DNA of 64,000 bases from Ascidia mentula (Eukaryota > Chordata > Ascidiacea > Phlebobranchia > Ascidiidae). The DNA lies in the NCBI GenBank assembly GCA_947561715.1, contig OX387201.1:21900001-21964000 (forward strand). The letters run 5' to 3'. Positions 12,217-24,141 of the stretch are shown here, piece after piece (positions within the stretch are counted from its first letter, which is position 1; the number at the start of each line of letters is the position of its first letter). Position numbers and translations under genes: made by a program. The notes below the pieces were generated by a model. That model did no database searches, was not told the DNA's origin, and saw only the letters and a program-made list of their open reading frames with translations.

Positions 12217-12633
12217 TAAATAGGAAAGCCAAAGCTAAGATGCTATTAATCACGCTAAGTATAGTAGACGTTAACACTAACTGCGTTTATCATCAGTACT
12301 ATGATTGAATGAGTTACATGCAGCGGAGAACCGAGGGTGTACGTCCAGCACCACAAACCATCACAAAACATAAATGACAAATCAAAACCTCTCAACCTGT
12401 TCAACATTTAGGTCCTCACTGCAGCTTGACACATCTCAACTGATGACGTAGCTGCCGAGTGGTTGGTGCTGTTGTCACGTGATGTGACTCTGACGTGTTG
12501 CTTCGTGTTGTTGTTTTTCTGCCCGTTCAGTCGCATGTCTACCTCGGTGCTCCGCTGCATGTAGCTCATTATAGTACTGATGATAAACGCAGTTGATGGC
12601 ATATTTGCTTTGGTTTTCCTATTTAAAGTAATC
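12217..12633. mobile_element. Foldback element in the right palindrome arm
   Basis: Inverted counterpart of 8447-8851, with the same TAGGAAAGCCAAAGC ends and the same inner palindromic pair. It was probably present before the large inverted duplication formed. Confidence 0.4.
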
Positions 12634-12860
12634 AACTCCAAGTATTTTGCACCCAAGTGTGTGAAATATGGTGGGGAAAGTCATCATTTAATTAGACAGT
12701 TTGTTTGTTGTTTTTGATTTGTTTAGTGCAACAACAACTAACAACACGCTTAACACTGTGTCTTGAGTGTAACAAAAAGCAACAAAAACCCCCAAACGCA
12801 TTATAAGTAAGCATACATAGTTAATATGAATATAGCTTAATTGAGTTATAGCTTCGAAAT

Positions 12861-12874
12861 CTCCCTCTTCCCCC

Positions 12875-12910
<36 letters not shown>

Positions 12911-12911
12911 T
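12861..12911 (+). repeat. CT microsatellite
   Basis: An imperfect (CT)n tract with one TTT interruption, followed by a GCAAGACCCCGTTTGCG motif that also follows the CT tracts at 41.9 and 47.6 kb. Confidence 0.9.
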
Positions 12912-13523
12912 TGGATTGTGTTAAAGCGTTGCGTGTTTTTCTTTGGGCAAGACCCCGTTTGCGAAATATTATACTTTATTTTAAAATATAAATTCAATGC
13001 AAATAAACGTTGATAAAATGAGTCAGTTACCACGGCTTTCCCCCAACGCGACTCTACCGACACACCTCAAATGTAGGTGGAGAAAACTTAATCTCGCCAG
13101 CAACTGACGTGTGCGTTGGTGTACCAACAACATCATCAATGCAGGTCTAAGGAGAATACTATTTACAGCATAGTGGACATACCTTCTTTATGTTTTACAT
13201 TCGTTCTTAACTGGGTGTCTTCATTTCCTTCACGGTTTTGATCCTCAGGCGACGCTTTTTAAAATTGTTTTGGCACAAACAGCGTTAAATGAAAGCCTTT
13301 TCCGTATTTTTGGTAACATCATTCCTTTGGCGTTCTCACTATCCTCATAAAAAAATAATGTTTAAATTTCTACAACGTGTAGTTAGCATTGAAGGTAAAC
13401 CGTATTTGTTAATTCGTCGATGGCATCATGTGATGTACAATTGTAACTCCAATGCGTGGGAAGGATTTATTCATATAAAGAACGCAGTCCATCAGCAGAA
13501 GGAGCATCACTTCACCGCATGGT

Positions 13524-14894
13524 TAGATTTACACTGAGCAAAACTATGTTACAAGTTGCGGCACCATTGGAAGATGGTTTGCATTTAATGAAGGAAGAGG
13601 TTGTCGATCGGAGACATTTGTTGTGTAAGCTCTTTTAGATTGACCAAGTTTATTGCATATGGCGAATTTGGGAAACCAAACGTGTTAAGACGTTAAGATG
13701 TATATTTTTAGTTAGAAAATTTCAAGCTGCATTCGATGAGACAGAAATTGCACAAGTTGCACGTTCTTTGAAGCCACAGGAGAATTCCTATTTTGACTGG
13801 CGTGATTCTGGTTGTGTCACATCTGTACAGGATCAGATGCAACTCCCATGTGGCTGGATATTTGCTGCAGTAAGTATTTCGAATCACCAAAGTGTTGCGG
13901 ACAAAGTTTTAAATATTTACGGAAACTATCGCAAGTAAATAACTGTCAGTCAGTGGAATCATTCCATAAAAGTGCTTGAACAACTTGATTTGGTAAAACG
14001 GTAACTCTTTGTGTTTACACAGGTAGCAGCCGTTGAATCACATCATAAAATCAAGAACGGGAAATTGGTTAAACTTTCCGAACAACAATTAGTCGATTGC
14101 CTGGAAAAGGTGACAGACCAGGCAGGTTGGAGTGGGCGTTTGATTATATCAAGGAAAATGGCATTACTCGAGCTGATCTGTACCCTTATACTGGAAAGGT
14201 CGGTCAAATACTGTTGATCATTCACTCAGTTGTTAAAATCTTACCGCAAAAATGAATTTGAACAACGTTTGTACAGAAAGGAGTTTGGAAAAATGACTTA
14301 GAACCAGCGGCCCGTGTAGAAGATTGGAAGAAAATTACCCCTGGTGACGAACAGGATTTGGAGAAAATTGTGGCTAAAGTTGGTCCAGTTGCTGTGAGTT
14401 TGGTTGCTTCCAGTACGCACATGTTTTATCGTCACACAGATTATCAAGGTATGTCAGTGCAAGGCAAACAACAGAATCAATTTTCTAGATTAAAAACATT
14501 CGCCTTACAGACATTTTTTACGATCCGAAATGGGTGAAGGGATTTAACCCTCAAAACCAACATGCATTACGTCATGCAGTGTTGGTCGTTGGTTATGGAC
14601 GAGATCCCAGCAAACCACCAGGCGAGGACAAGTACTGGATTATAAAGAACAGGTATACATTTTTCCTATACACTATTTGTAGGATATTTGAATTGGTTTT
14701 GTGCGCTTCATACATTAAAACTGCATTTTTGCGGCAGTGACAAATGAATTGAAATGTAATTTTTATTGTTTCTCAACCTTCACAGTAGGGGAATCGACGA
14801 CGAAAACGACCCGAACTCCGGTTACATGAAAATCGCCAAAAACAGAGCAAATAATTGCAACATTGCTGGGTGTGCTTTGTATCCCGTGGGATAG
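13524..14894 (+). pseudogene. Cysteine protease-like gene D, second subfamily (frameshifted)
   Basis: This is the inverted twin of C. The frame for the protease part opens in the exon ending at 13631 (VVDRRHLL; a Met is available in KTMLQVAAPLEDG). It then runs through 13712-13869, 14023-14198, 14277-14448, 14511-14652 and 14786-14894. The catalytic exon reads QDQMQLPCGWIFAA, so Gly sits where Cys25 should be. In exon 4 an A-run near 14104 is one base shorter than in H, which shifts the frame. At the last junction the Trp of NSWG is Arg. The leader exon found in C has lost its ATG and carries a stop here. D ends NNCNIAGCALYPVG. It is a probable pseudogene, though the A-run difference alone could be a sequencing error. 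Confidence 0.75.
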
Positions 14895-16061
14895 GAATCC
14901 AAAAGAATTTTCATGAAAATCGATGCAACAAGAATGTTGATCAGTCAATCTTTTGTGCATTAACTATTTACACAACTTGGGGAAACCCACTGTTGCCTGT
15001 ATGTATATCATGTATGTACGTGCTGTATAACTAGAAGGTCCAAAATGCCTTTATTTCAAGATTGGGCAACTTATAATAACGTACAAGTTACCCGAGTGTA
15101 AATACACCAAAATAAAATCTGAAAAGTGCAATATATCTGTGGTAGATTGGTAGTTTGGAATGGAGGTAAATTATATCGAAGATTGGATCATCAATTTTCT
15201 GAAAGAACAAACGTCCCTTTTTCAAGACAAACTTTAACAGATATAGGTCAATAAAACAAAAGCAAAATTACAAATTCACTTTAAGTATATTGGAACCAAA
15301 TCCTGCTGGCAAACACAAAGTAAACATCCGATTTTAAACACTTCAAAGGAATATCAAGATATAACTGAATAATGTCCTTTGTTATTCCTTTGATGTAGGC
15401 ACGTCTTTCAGCGACATCCACAGACTTCAATTTTACGGCACTTGTTCGGTGTTTGTTATGCGCTTTAAAAATAGATCCTGGACCCTTAAGCTGGTCACGA
15501 ATAACAATTGCGTGACTTTTAGTTCAACCCACAGGATCCGCACTAAAAGATAATAGAAATGGTATGGAGGTTTTTTGCATAGGATGAGCATAGTTCCGTT
15601 TGTCGTAGTGATGTTCACTTTTTGGAGATTGTTTACAGGCTAATTACCGAAACAATTTCATCACTACATTATGTGCAAAACGGTTTCACAAACCACACCA
15701 ATAATTATTGTCTACAAAGCTTAAATACATGCAGCAGAAACTTGTTTTTTTTTGGTTTTCTTGTTTTTGTACAACAAGCACATATTAATGTAGTATACTG
15801 CTGTAATTGCGACATAGCCAATATGATTAACACAAGAAACGCGAAAACATGTTTCATTCACAAACACATCTGCTTCATATTGCAACACCTTTATGTTGTG
15901 CACGTGTTGTTCAATAGCCTACACATTCACGTCACAGGTTTTTTAAGAATATCAACACCGATTTTCAACTACGTATAATGCCACCGCAAGACGTAATAAG
16001 GCTACACGTCACATAATCCCACTTGTTGTTCGGCCACCAAGTTATATATTCCATATGCAAG
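14895..16061. other. Cassette spacer between D and J
   Basis: Matches 55380-56580 between H and I. It includes a decayed copy (ATG at 15160) of the 115-codon frame seen at 55709-56056. The part from about 15460 to 16060 is also found upstream of E (about 42490-42965) and F (about 48180-48655). No convincing gene. Confidence 0.5.
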
Positions 16062-16067
16062 TATATA
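16062..16067 (+). promoter_or_regulatory. TATA box of gene J
   Basis: TATATA inside GTATATACTTTACAACTT, exactly 48 bp before the ATG at 16110. The same element and spacing occur before E and F. Confidence 0.6.
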
Positions 16068-16109
16068 CTTTACAACTTTATTTCTTTGAAGACTGAGTGA
16101 AACTTGACA

Positions 16110-18112
16110 ATGTACGCGGAAATTGATGCAGAGGAAGAGTGGGAAACTTGGACAAAACAATTCGGTAAGGACATTGTTGTGAATCTGCAATGAAACAACT
16201 GCTGATGGAATGTTGTATGGCGTCTGCAGGGAAAAGTTATACAAAAAGAGAATTGCAGAAAGGAAACCGATCTGACAAAGTAATTTTCAAAAATATTTGA
16301 AACAAGTGGATGATTGTGATGTTCACAATCGCAGTAGACGCCCATTTCTTGACAAGTTTAGCGATTATGTAAGTATTAATTTTCCTATGTTCAAATTATG
16401 CTGTACGTATTAAAATACACATTTATAATTATATCCTAACATTTATTCATGTCGAATGGAGGGAATACTTCTGTATTTACTGTCATCATAAATCAACTGC
16501 ATAGTTTTTAACTTGTAGTAAAGAACATAAAAATTGTGATCGTATCTTGTGGTATTTCAACAAGAAACCGGAAGAATTATCATGGATGAGCGGATTGATA
16601 CCCGAAGAAGTTTTGTTTGGTTCTTACGCACCATTAACACCTAACCTAGAACCTGACCCCGATCCTCAACTGCCCATTTCTCAACCCTGGAAACGTTGAC
16701 TGGCGTGAACAGGGTTGGGTGACACCGGTGCCAGACCAATTTAAGTCACCCGCTTGCTGGATATTCAGTGCAGTAAGCGTTCGCAACAAATGCCCAACTA
16801 TGGTATAACTACTGTAATTCAAATATGCAGGGAGCAGCCGTTGAATCCCATCACAAGATAAACAACAGTGAATTGGTCAAACTTTCTGAACAACAATTAG
16901 TTGATTGTCACGAAAATGGTGGAGGAACAGGAGATCTGGAATGGGCGTTTGATTACATTAGAAGCAAATCGATTGCCCTGAGTCATGATTACCCGTATAC
17001 TGGAAAGGTTAGAAGTTTACTTTAAAATATTTTTGACTTCACATTTCTATGGTGACTCAAAAAGTATATTGAGACAAAACGCAACTGGATACAGAAAACC
17101 TTTCAAAACCTTTTTCACTTGCATAAATAAAAAACATATCAGTTATGAGAAAGGTTGGAAACAATTGTAACAAAGTAAAGCAGTTCGTACATTTGTAATG
17201 GTAATTTTAAACGTTTTTATTGACCAGAAAGGAGTTTGTAGATTTAGCACAAGACGAGTAATTGGGATGCAATGATGGAAGATCACAGAAGGAGACGAAC
17301 AAGAACTTGAGAATGTTGTAGCAAAGATTGGTCCGGTTGCTGTGGGATTGACTGCTTCAAGTTGTGGGAAATTCAAAAACCATACTGACTACGAAGGTGC
17401 GCTACTTTACCTATATGTATGACTGGACCTTCATGAGAGTTACGTTTGCTTTTACAGAGATACTTTATGACCCGGATTGGGAAAATAGTTTTAATCCATT
17501 GCATATAAACCCGTTTCATCATGCAGTGTTGGTTGGTGGTTACGGACGAGATCCGAGAAAACCACGTGGTGAAGACAAGTACTGGATTATCAAGAACAGG
17601 TAGCAACATTTTTAATAGTAAATAAACAATTTAAAACTAAAAAAAATCAAGCTCCCGGTGTGGTTTGACCTCATGACCAAGCGCTGGCTACGATGCAAGT
17701 AAACCTAAATGTACTAGTTGTAATCGAAAAGTAAAGTATTTCACATTAAGGCGATCGTGCCCTGTTAGAACTATGTATTTCGGTTTTGTGTACCTCTTTT
17801 CACACAATAGCAAGCAAATTAAACGTGATTCAATTAGAATTCTAAACAATTTAAACCATAACCTGCAAAATAATCTTGTCTCATGGGCCTATAGGGTCAA
17901 ATATGTGTTGCCAATGCCTGGACGTACCCATGTCTAAAGTTCATCGCCAAACTATTTCCTTTCATCGAACTTTATTCATCTTTAGTTGGGGCGACGAATC
18001 CGGAAACAAAAAAGATCCGAATTCTGGTTACAAGAAAATCGCTAAAGACCGAGAAAACAATTGTAATATTGCCGGTTGTGTGATGTATCCAGTGGGAGTG
18101 AAACATAAATAA
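16110..18112 (+). pseudogene. Papain-family cysteine protease J (several lesions)
   Basis: Seven exons align with gene E: 16110-16164, 16230-16368, 16565-16772, 16831-17007, 17227-17396, 17458-17599 and 17996-18112. The start MYAEIDAEEEWETW has no signal peptide. Lesions: exon 2 has lost one base and has TGA at the Trp of the I29 ERxxxW motif. Exon 3 lacks eight bases before the mature N-terminus. Exon 5 has TGA in GMQ*WK where E has Gly. The catalytic residues would otherwise be intact (SPACWIFSA, FHHAVLVGGYG, KNSWG). The tail is GYKKIAKDRENNCNIAG with a single KKDPNSG unit. AATAAA lies at 18226. Its partner gene D lies 1.2 kb upstream, the same order as H then I. Confidence 0.85.
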
Positions 18113-18225
18113 GATCGTGACTATTGTCAGGTAAACTTTTCCGAGTAGAAATATGAAGATATTTCATGTTGATATTTCCCAGTAGAAAACATGAGCGATT
18201 ATGCAAGGCTACGACCCTGATCCTC

Positions 18226-18231
18226 AATAAA
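18226..18231 (+). terminator. Polyadenylation signal of gene J
   Basis: AATAAA in CCTCAATAAAAACG, 114 bp after the stop. The same context follows E, F and I. Confidence 0.6.
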
Positions 18232-19151
18232 AACGTCTTTTATGCATTATCATCGATTTTGTACCTACAAATATCTGCATATTGTTAATTACACTGCTCA
18301 ATACATTTATATACAGAAAAATACAATCTTATGGCTTTGGTGTTGAGGGAGATTTGAAACTTCGTTCTCGACGCTCGAGATTAAATTGAGATATATCAGA
18401 CCTTGATTACCGTGTGTGAGTTGGAAAGTGAATGTATGCTATAAAGCTGTAATAAAAACATTAGTTTAATCGATGGTTAACCGATATGCCTTTGAAAAAT
18501 GGGTAACAGTTGAACAGAGTCAGGCCTTTTTTTAAATAAACAAACATAAATAGTAATTCCGCCTATTTAACCTAATTGTTTTGTGTAGTTGGACTGTAAT
18601 AGAGGCAAATACTCTGGAAGATGCAATAGGTGTTTTTTTTTCGTCGCATGGCGGCGCTATAATGCGATGCCAGTGTTATGTAACAACTCCGACCGGTAGT
18701 GACACCGCAACTTATAGACTTAGGTGTGATGGACTAAGCTTACTGTGTTTGAGTTTCAATCCAAATGGAATCATTGGAAACATGATTTCCCGATTATAAT
18801 ATCTTAGCAAATAGTGATGCAGCGGTACACTGCAAGGGTGGTATTGTACACGCTCCATAGCAAATGCTGGGACAGGAGTTGCGTATACCAACATCAGAAA
18901 AGCCAACAATTTATCTGAAGAAATCTGACCCCATTCCTAATGATCTTGACTCAAAATTTCCTGTCTACGGATTCACTGTAGTAAGTTTTGTGGAACTTCA
19001 ATGGCAGGGAGAGTCATGAATATTGCGAGCAGTTTGCTGTGTGACAACTCACGCGTTTGAACCGTCGGTGCAGGGCGACGATAAATCTTTTCTGATGAGA
19101 GAAGCAATGTGTCTTTGCATTTCTACGTTAACATCTGGTGGTTTCATACAA
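18232..19151 (-). pseudogene. Spacer with decayed minus-strand frame, cut by the giant transposon
   Basis: This matches the spacers after E, F and I. On the minus strand, 18712-18909 encodes ...VYATPVPAFAMERVQYH... and about 19040-19157 encodes MKPCMKPPDVNVEMQ... before decaying. The same frames are better kept at 46232-46624 and 52095-52458. I do not recognise the protein. The giant transposon sits within the sequence covering this frame's start codon. Confidence 0.35.
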
Positions 19152-19160
19152 GGTTTCATC

Positions 19161-19296
19161 ATAGTACACTCATATATAGTGGTCCGACTCATTGTTACGT
19201 AGGTCGTCGTCACGCATGACCGCTTAGGCCTTAGATCTGTTGTGCGACTTTTGTTTACGTGAGGTTTTGTTGTCTGCGTGGCTAAAACATTGTTGA
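19161..19296 (+). repeat. Left terminal inverted repeat of the giant transposon
   Basis: Pairs with 39979-40114. The strongest identity is over the segment CCGACTCATTGTTACGTAGG to GAGGTTTTGTTGTCTG; the outermost 30 bases are looser. Confidence 0.9.
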
Positions 19297-19342
19297 AAAT
19301 TTCTTTTGGCTTTGTTTCGTTTTAGTGAAGACAGTTAATAAC

Positions 19343-20220
19343 AATGCCAGGAACTCACTGCGCTGTGCCTAAATGCAGCTGGACTAAGAAGAAAGCAAAG
19401 AAGGGAGACGTGAGAGCCCTGTAAAAATATACCCAAGGTCACGAGCTTGTATCCAAACTTGAAACGAAAAGCTCCAAAAGAAAGAAATATTAAGTTAAAA
19501 ATACGCCATAAAAATACAAATGATTTAAAATCGTCTGCAGACAAATTGCCAGGGATAATGAAAGGTATTGCAGATTTTTAATCTAGTATTTGAAGTAAGG
19601 TACTAAGGGCTTTGATATACCAGAGAAATGGGTTTATTACTTCCATAAGGACACTTTTGTAATGGAGTTTGTTGATAAAAACTACATTGTTCCAAAAATC
19701 AAGTAAGTTTGTTTTCCAATGTCAGTGCTTGCTGTACTTACAAGCATACATTGCAGAGTTGTATTTGATGAAACTGCAGTAATAAGGAGTGTTGCTTTAT
19801 GGGGATGGAGGATTGAAATTCATGAAAAATTCTCAAACAGACACACTGTATCATGTCCTGAGTATGTTATATAGTACATTTTAATGTACATAAAAGTGTT
19901 TTTTGCTGTTTTGTGTTTTAGATGATTTAGAATATTTACATTGTTGCTCTGGTGTGCAGTCAGATGATGCTCAATTACATTGCCATCCCATTCCGCAGTG
20001 GAGAAACTCAAAAGTTTGTATAGAAAATATTTACAGATCACCTAATTGTTCTATCTGTTAGTGTGACATAAGTTTTCCACACACCAATGTATCACAAAAG
20101 ATTGTTTAAAATAGACTCTACTGATGATAAACCCTGCACTGCTTGTCAAACATTTGTTTCTGCAAAATTAAGACATCAATGTCCAGGAACAATCCAGGCA
20201 AATCCGTAGGAGTCATGCTT
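19343..20220 (+). pseudogene. Small spliced gene inside the transposon, THAP-like start
   Basis: ATG at 19343 opens MPGTHCAVPKCSWTKKK, which looks like the first half of a THAP zinc-finger (Cys-x4-Cys near the start), then stops after 26 codons. A neighbouring frame stays open to about 19562 (basic, KRKAPKERNIK). Further exon-like blocks bounded by AG/GT are 19608-19702 (FDIPEKWVYYFHKDTFVM) and 19757-19861 (VVFDETAVIRSVALWGWR). Later blocks at 19921-20060 (DDLEYLHCCSGVQ) and 20085-20210 hold several Cys. The phases do not all agree, so it is decayed or my splicing is wrong. THAP domains are common in P-like transposases, which fits the location. The protein is otherwise unknown. Confidence 0.4.
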
Positions 20221-20368
20221 TGATCAGCGATGATCAGTGTTTATTTTGCTGCCAGTCTGATATACAATAAAATGAATAAAAGTTGTTTTTGTAGTTTGTT
20301 GCAAAAAAACAATTCATCTCCCAAAAATATATTTTAGCAACAACAAAAAAAACAGTAATACGAAAAGG

Positions 20369-21218
20369 CTACTTGAGTGAACGTTTCAATTCTGCCCTGA
20401 AACTATTTGAGTGTGCGTTGCACTTTTTCAAAAAAGACTGAAATACACGCTTTGCAAAAGTATATGACAAAACACGAACAAATAAACTGACAGAATATAC
20501 GAGTATTGATTTTACAATATCATCTTCTGGATTACACTGGGCAGCAAGTTCTTGCACAAAATTAGAATATACGAGTATTGATTTTACAATATCATCTTCT
20601 GGATTACACTGGGCAGTAAGTTCTTGCACAAAATTATTAAAGTACACATTATCCAAAAAGTTGGAGAGAACACAGCTAAAATTGACTTTAGTTGGGGTTT
20701 TAAATGATTCTCTTGAACACTTCAAATAAAGATTTTGTAGCAAGTACATATATGACTCAGAGGGATATTTTAAACAAGCCCCCTTATGCTCTAATAATCC
20801 AATTAATTGACCTTGAGGACTGTCAGTGCACAAAATATTTACAATGTAACAATATGAGGAAAATTTAGTGAAGCATTTTTTTATTGTATACCCTGCAAAG
20901 TATTCAATTGTGTCATTTTCTATAACACCTATACTGGCGATACGGTCTTGTTGATTAATTGGGGCATTATTTTTTAAGTTTACAATGGACCTTATAAAGT
21001 CCAAAAGAAGTTTAGGTGCACATTTAGTGTCTGACAACGAAAATAACGTTTTTGCAGTGCAACATAAGTTCGAGTACTGTCTAAGTAAGTAGTCATCATT
21101 TTGTTTTTCACAATATTTCCGTATGAGGTTTAAAGTCACATCCTTTCCTTTTTCATTAAATGGAAACTCTGTTGATTTAGCTACCCTATCGACGAATTTA
21201 CATGGGGCTTTTAAGTCA
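20369..21218 (-). CDS. P-transposase-like C-terminal frame in the transposon
   Basis: An open frame on the minus strand is open from about 21218 (ADLKAPCKFVDRVAKSTEF...) down to a stop at 20369, about 280 codons. It has no ATG at its 5' edge, so it is probably the last exon of a longer gene. The block NDTIEYFAGYTIKKCF resembles the (I/L)EY(L/F)AGY motif near the end of P-element/THAP9 transposases. It contains an exact-style tandem duplication of 24 codons (NFVQEL..CNPEDDIVKSI) at about 20500-20640. I cannot find its upstream exons. The assignment rests on a short motif. Confidence 0.4.
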
Positions 21219-22013
21219 GCTTAAGTTAAGTTGTCTCGGGCTGACAGGCTGTAAATTCAGACTCTGTACTAAATAAATTATCAATATTTCTAATCTAAGC
21301 ATGCAGAGAAAAGTTATTGGCAGTTAGTTTAAGCAAATTCTTGCTGTAAATTGGTCCTTGATTACCCAATCAAAAATTATCTGCGATTATATATGAATCT
21401 TGTGTAAGTTACTTGCGGCATATCTTTGATATGGCCTTCGTAGTATTGCCGTGGATGTGCCGTATATGTTTAGTCCGATATAAGCACGATAAAACGGACA
21501 TAACCCAGCTGTAGATATTCCATGCTTAATGAACAGATAATCATACCATGAAATTAAATTTTCAATTGCATTTACAATATAACTGCGAAGAAATTTGATA
21601 CGTCTCATTTCTCATTTAAGAGACAAACTAAATTAATTAGGCATTTGATTAAGTTGTAATTCGTTTGAATCTGTGTTATTTTTTTTTTGTATTTAAATTA
21701 ATTACTTTCTTGAATAAGTTTGTTTTCCAGATGGTATGCAAATGTTTTGTGATCTTGAAAAAAATATAACCTGGAAATTGCAAATTTATTCTTGTCATCT
21801 CCCAAATTTTTATTGCGTCACTGTTCTGGAATTAATTCTGCCGCACTGGATTTACGACTTCAATAGTTGCATTACGCAATCGGCAGTCGTCGTATTTTGC
21901 GCGTGGTGTTTTTTTAACGGTTTAAATCTGCAATAATCCTATTTAGATTTGATATTTTAGTTGATATGGAAGTTTGAAAGGGAAAGAGGTTTGGATTTTT
22001 GGGCAGCGCTATA
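21219..22013. other. Transposon interior without a clear gene
   Basis: Short open frames on either strand (for instance 21387-21608 minus) show no recognisable motif. It may hold the divergent promoters of the P-like and Tnp2-like genes. Confidence 0.3.
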
Positions 22014-24138
22014 ATGCCTAAAACTGAGTATAAACCATATCGCAAACTATCTAGACAGCAGAAGTGGCGGCGCAAGACCTCAAGTCGAAAGTGTAAAAAA
22101 ACAAACGATGGAAAAGAAACAATTCTTTTTTCAAATGGCTCTGATTATCAAGTTGACTTAACTACTGACACTATCCCTGATAACGTGGATTCTGACAGGC
22201 CAAGTTCAAGTAATATGCAACAAGTGGGCCACCATGATTTTTTTTGCAACGTTTTGTCTAACTCTGATTATGATTCCGACGTTTCTAGTGGTCCAGTTCC
22301 TGGATCAACTAAACAAAATCTACCTGAATCATGTGGTAACCAGTTTAATCCTTTTGCATTAAAGCAATCTTTGCAACAATGGGCCCTCACAGAGCCTAAT
22401 GTACCTAAGTCTGCTGTGACCAATCTGTTGAAAATTTTAAAGCAATATTCTGAACATTTGCCCATGACGTTTACAACCTTACTACCCACACCCAAACTTT
22501 CATATTGTAGTATGAATAATGGGGGTGAATATGTTCATTTCAGTAACTGGATAACTAGTTTGAAGAAGATTCTGACAAATGAAGTGTTACGACTAAAACT
22601 TTCCGCTTGTCAATTTACATTTTACTTAATAATCAATGTGGATGGACTACCACTTTTTAAAGGTTCTCCTGATTACAAGCTTTATCCAATTCTAATAAAA
22701 GTGTATCTTGTTAAAATGAAATGTCTATGTGCTGGATTTTATTGCACAAACAAGTCCACCAACAGAGAACTCCCTGCTCCTGACCTGTTTCTGAAGGAAT
22801 TTCTTAAAGATTTAGACAATCTCACTGAAAATCCAGTTATAATTGATACTGTAACGTGCAGACTAGGAAACTATGGAATTTAAGTTTGTGATGCACCAAT
22901 GCGATCTAGTCTTAAATGCATTAAATCACATACTGGATATTACAGTTGTGAAAGGTGTACTGTTAAAGGCCAATACATTGAGCGTCGTGTATGTTTTCTC
23001 GGACACAGTTGGACTCAACGCACTGATGCAGATTTCAAAAGGCACATCGACAAGCAGCATCAAATGGGTGTGTCAGTTCTGTCTACAAAAAATGTTGACA
23101 TGGGTGTCTGGTTTTATTTTAGACTATATGCACTTAGGTTGCTTGGGAGTGATGCGACGGTTACTTCTATGGTGGAAAGGAACACCACATCAGTTACATG
23201 CAAAATTGTCCTCACACGCTGTAAATGACATTACTTCCAGTATTTTGGCTTGTCAACCATTTGTTCCAGATGAGTTTAATCGGAAGTTACGACCACTAAA
23301 AGATATACTATATTGGAAAGCAATGGAGTTTAGGCTATTCATGTTATATGTGGGACCAGTGGTTCTTAAAAACAGCAATGCTTTAACACATGAGAGATAC
23401 ATTCATTTTCTTAAACTTTCCTGTGCCTTCAGGTTTTTTTTAGATAAGAATTGTACTACTTTCAATTTGAAAACTGCCAGTGATCTGCTTCATAACTTTG
23501 TGCATGAATCTGTTGTACTATATGGCAAACAATTTGTAACCTATAATGTACATTCTCTAATTCACTTGGTTGAGGACTGTCAAAAGTATGGTTGTTTGGA
23601 AAACATTTCATGTTTTCCATTTGAAAGCTACCTGGGTTGCTTAAAAGACCAAGTTAGATCTGGATTTAAACCACTGCAACAATGCTCTTGGTTTGCATAT
23701 CATAACAATGAAAATCTTGTGTTTGATTGCCCTTTAAAACATGACAAACGTGATGCAAAACCCGCCATTGGTATGAATGTTTTAGTTGAGCTTTTTGGGG
23801 AAAAGTCTTTGTCATTCATGAAAAAAATTTTCTTGTTTGATTCTGTTGTTATTAAGCGAAATACTATATCTGACTCCACATTGTTTCACAATAATTGTTT
23901 TTACAGAGTTGTTGATATAGTTGTTGAAAATTGCCACATTTATTTTGTTGTATGTCAGTATACAAAAGTGCTAAACTTTTTTATAAACCCGGTTCATTCA
24001 AAAATTGTAGGGATACAAAGAATTTCCAACCTATGCAGTGACTATAAACTATTGTGCATGTCAAGTAATATAAAAAAGTGTTTTGTTTTACCATATAGAG
24101 AGGATTTAGTTGCTTTAATATTGCTTCACATGACCTAA
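22014..24138 (+). pseudogene. Tnp2-like (EnSpm/CACTA-type) transposase, broken
   Basis: ATG at 22014 starts MPKTEYKPYRKLSRQQKW, a basic, possibly DNA-binding N-terminus. Family landmarks follow: WALTEPNVPKSAVTNLLKIL, GGEYVHFSNW, INVDGLPLFKGS, VCDAPMRS, GYYSCERC (zinc ligands), LDYMHLGCLGVMRR, YNVHSLIHLVEDC and FPFESYLGCLKDQVRSG. This order is typical of a large animal family of transposase-domain proteins related to plant TNP2. Two lesions are visible: an in-frame TAA at 22881 just before VCDAP, and a one-base frame change near 23115 between MGVWF and ILDYMHL. The second half stays open to 24138. It is probably inactive, but the breaks are few, so the copy is young. Confidence 0.8.
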
Positions 24139-24141
24139 TGC

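Larger units (their letters stand above)
11125..14660. repeat. Right arm of the large inverted repeat
   Basis: Reverse complement of about 6304-9915 with small indels; carries gene D. The repeat does not stop at a gene edge here: gene D continues to its own last exon, whereas the left arm is cut at 6303. Confidence 0.8.
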
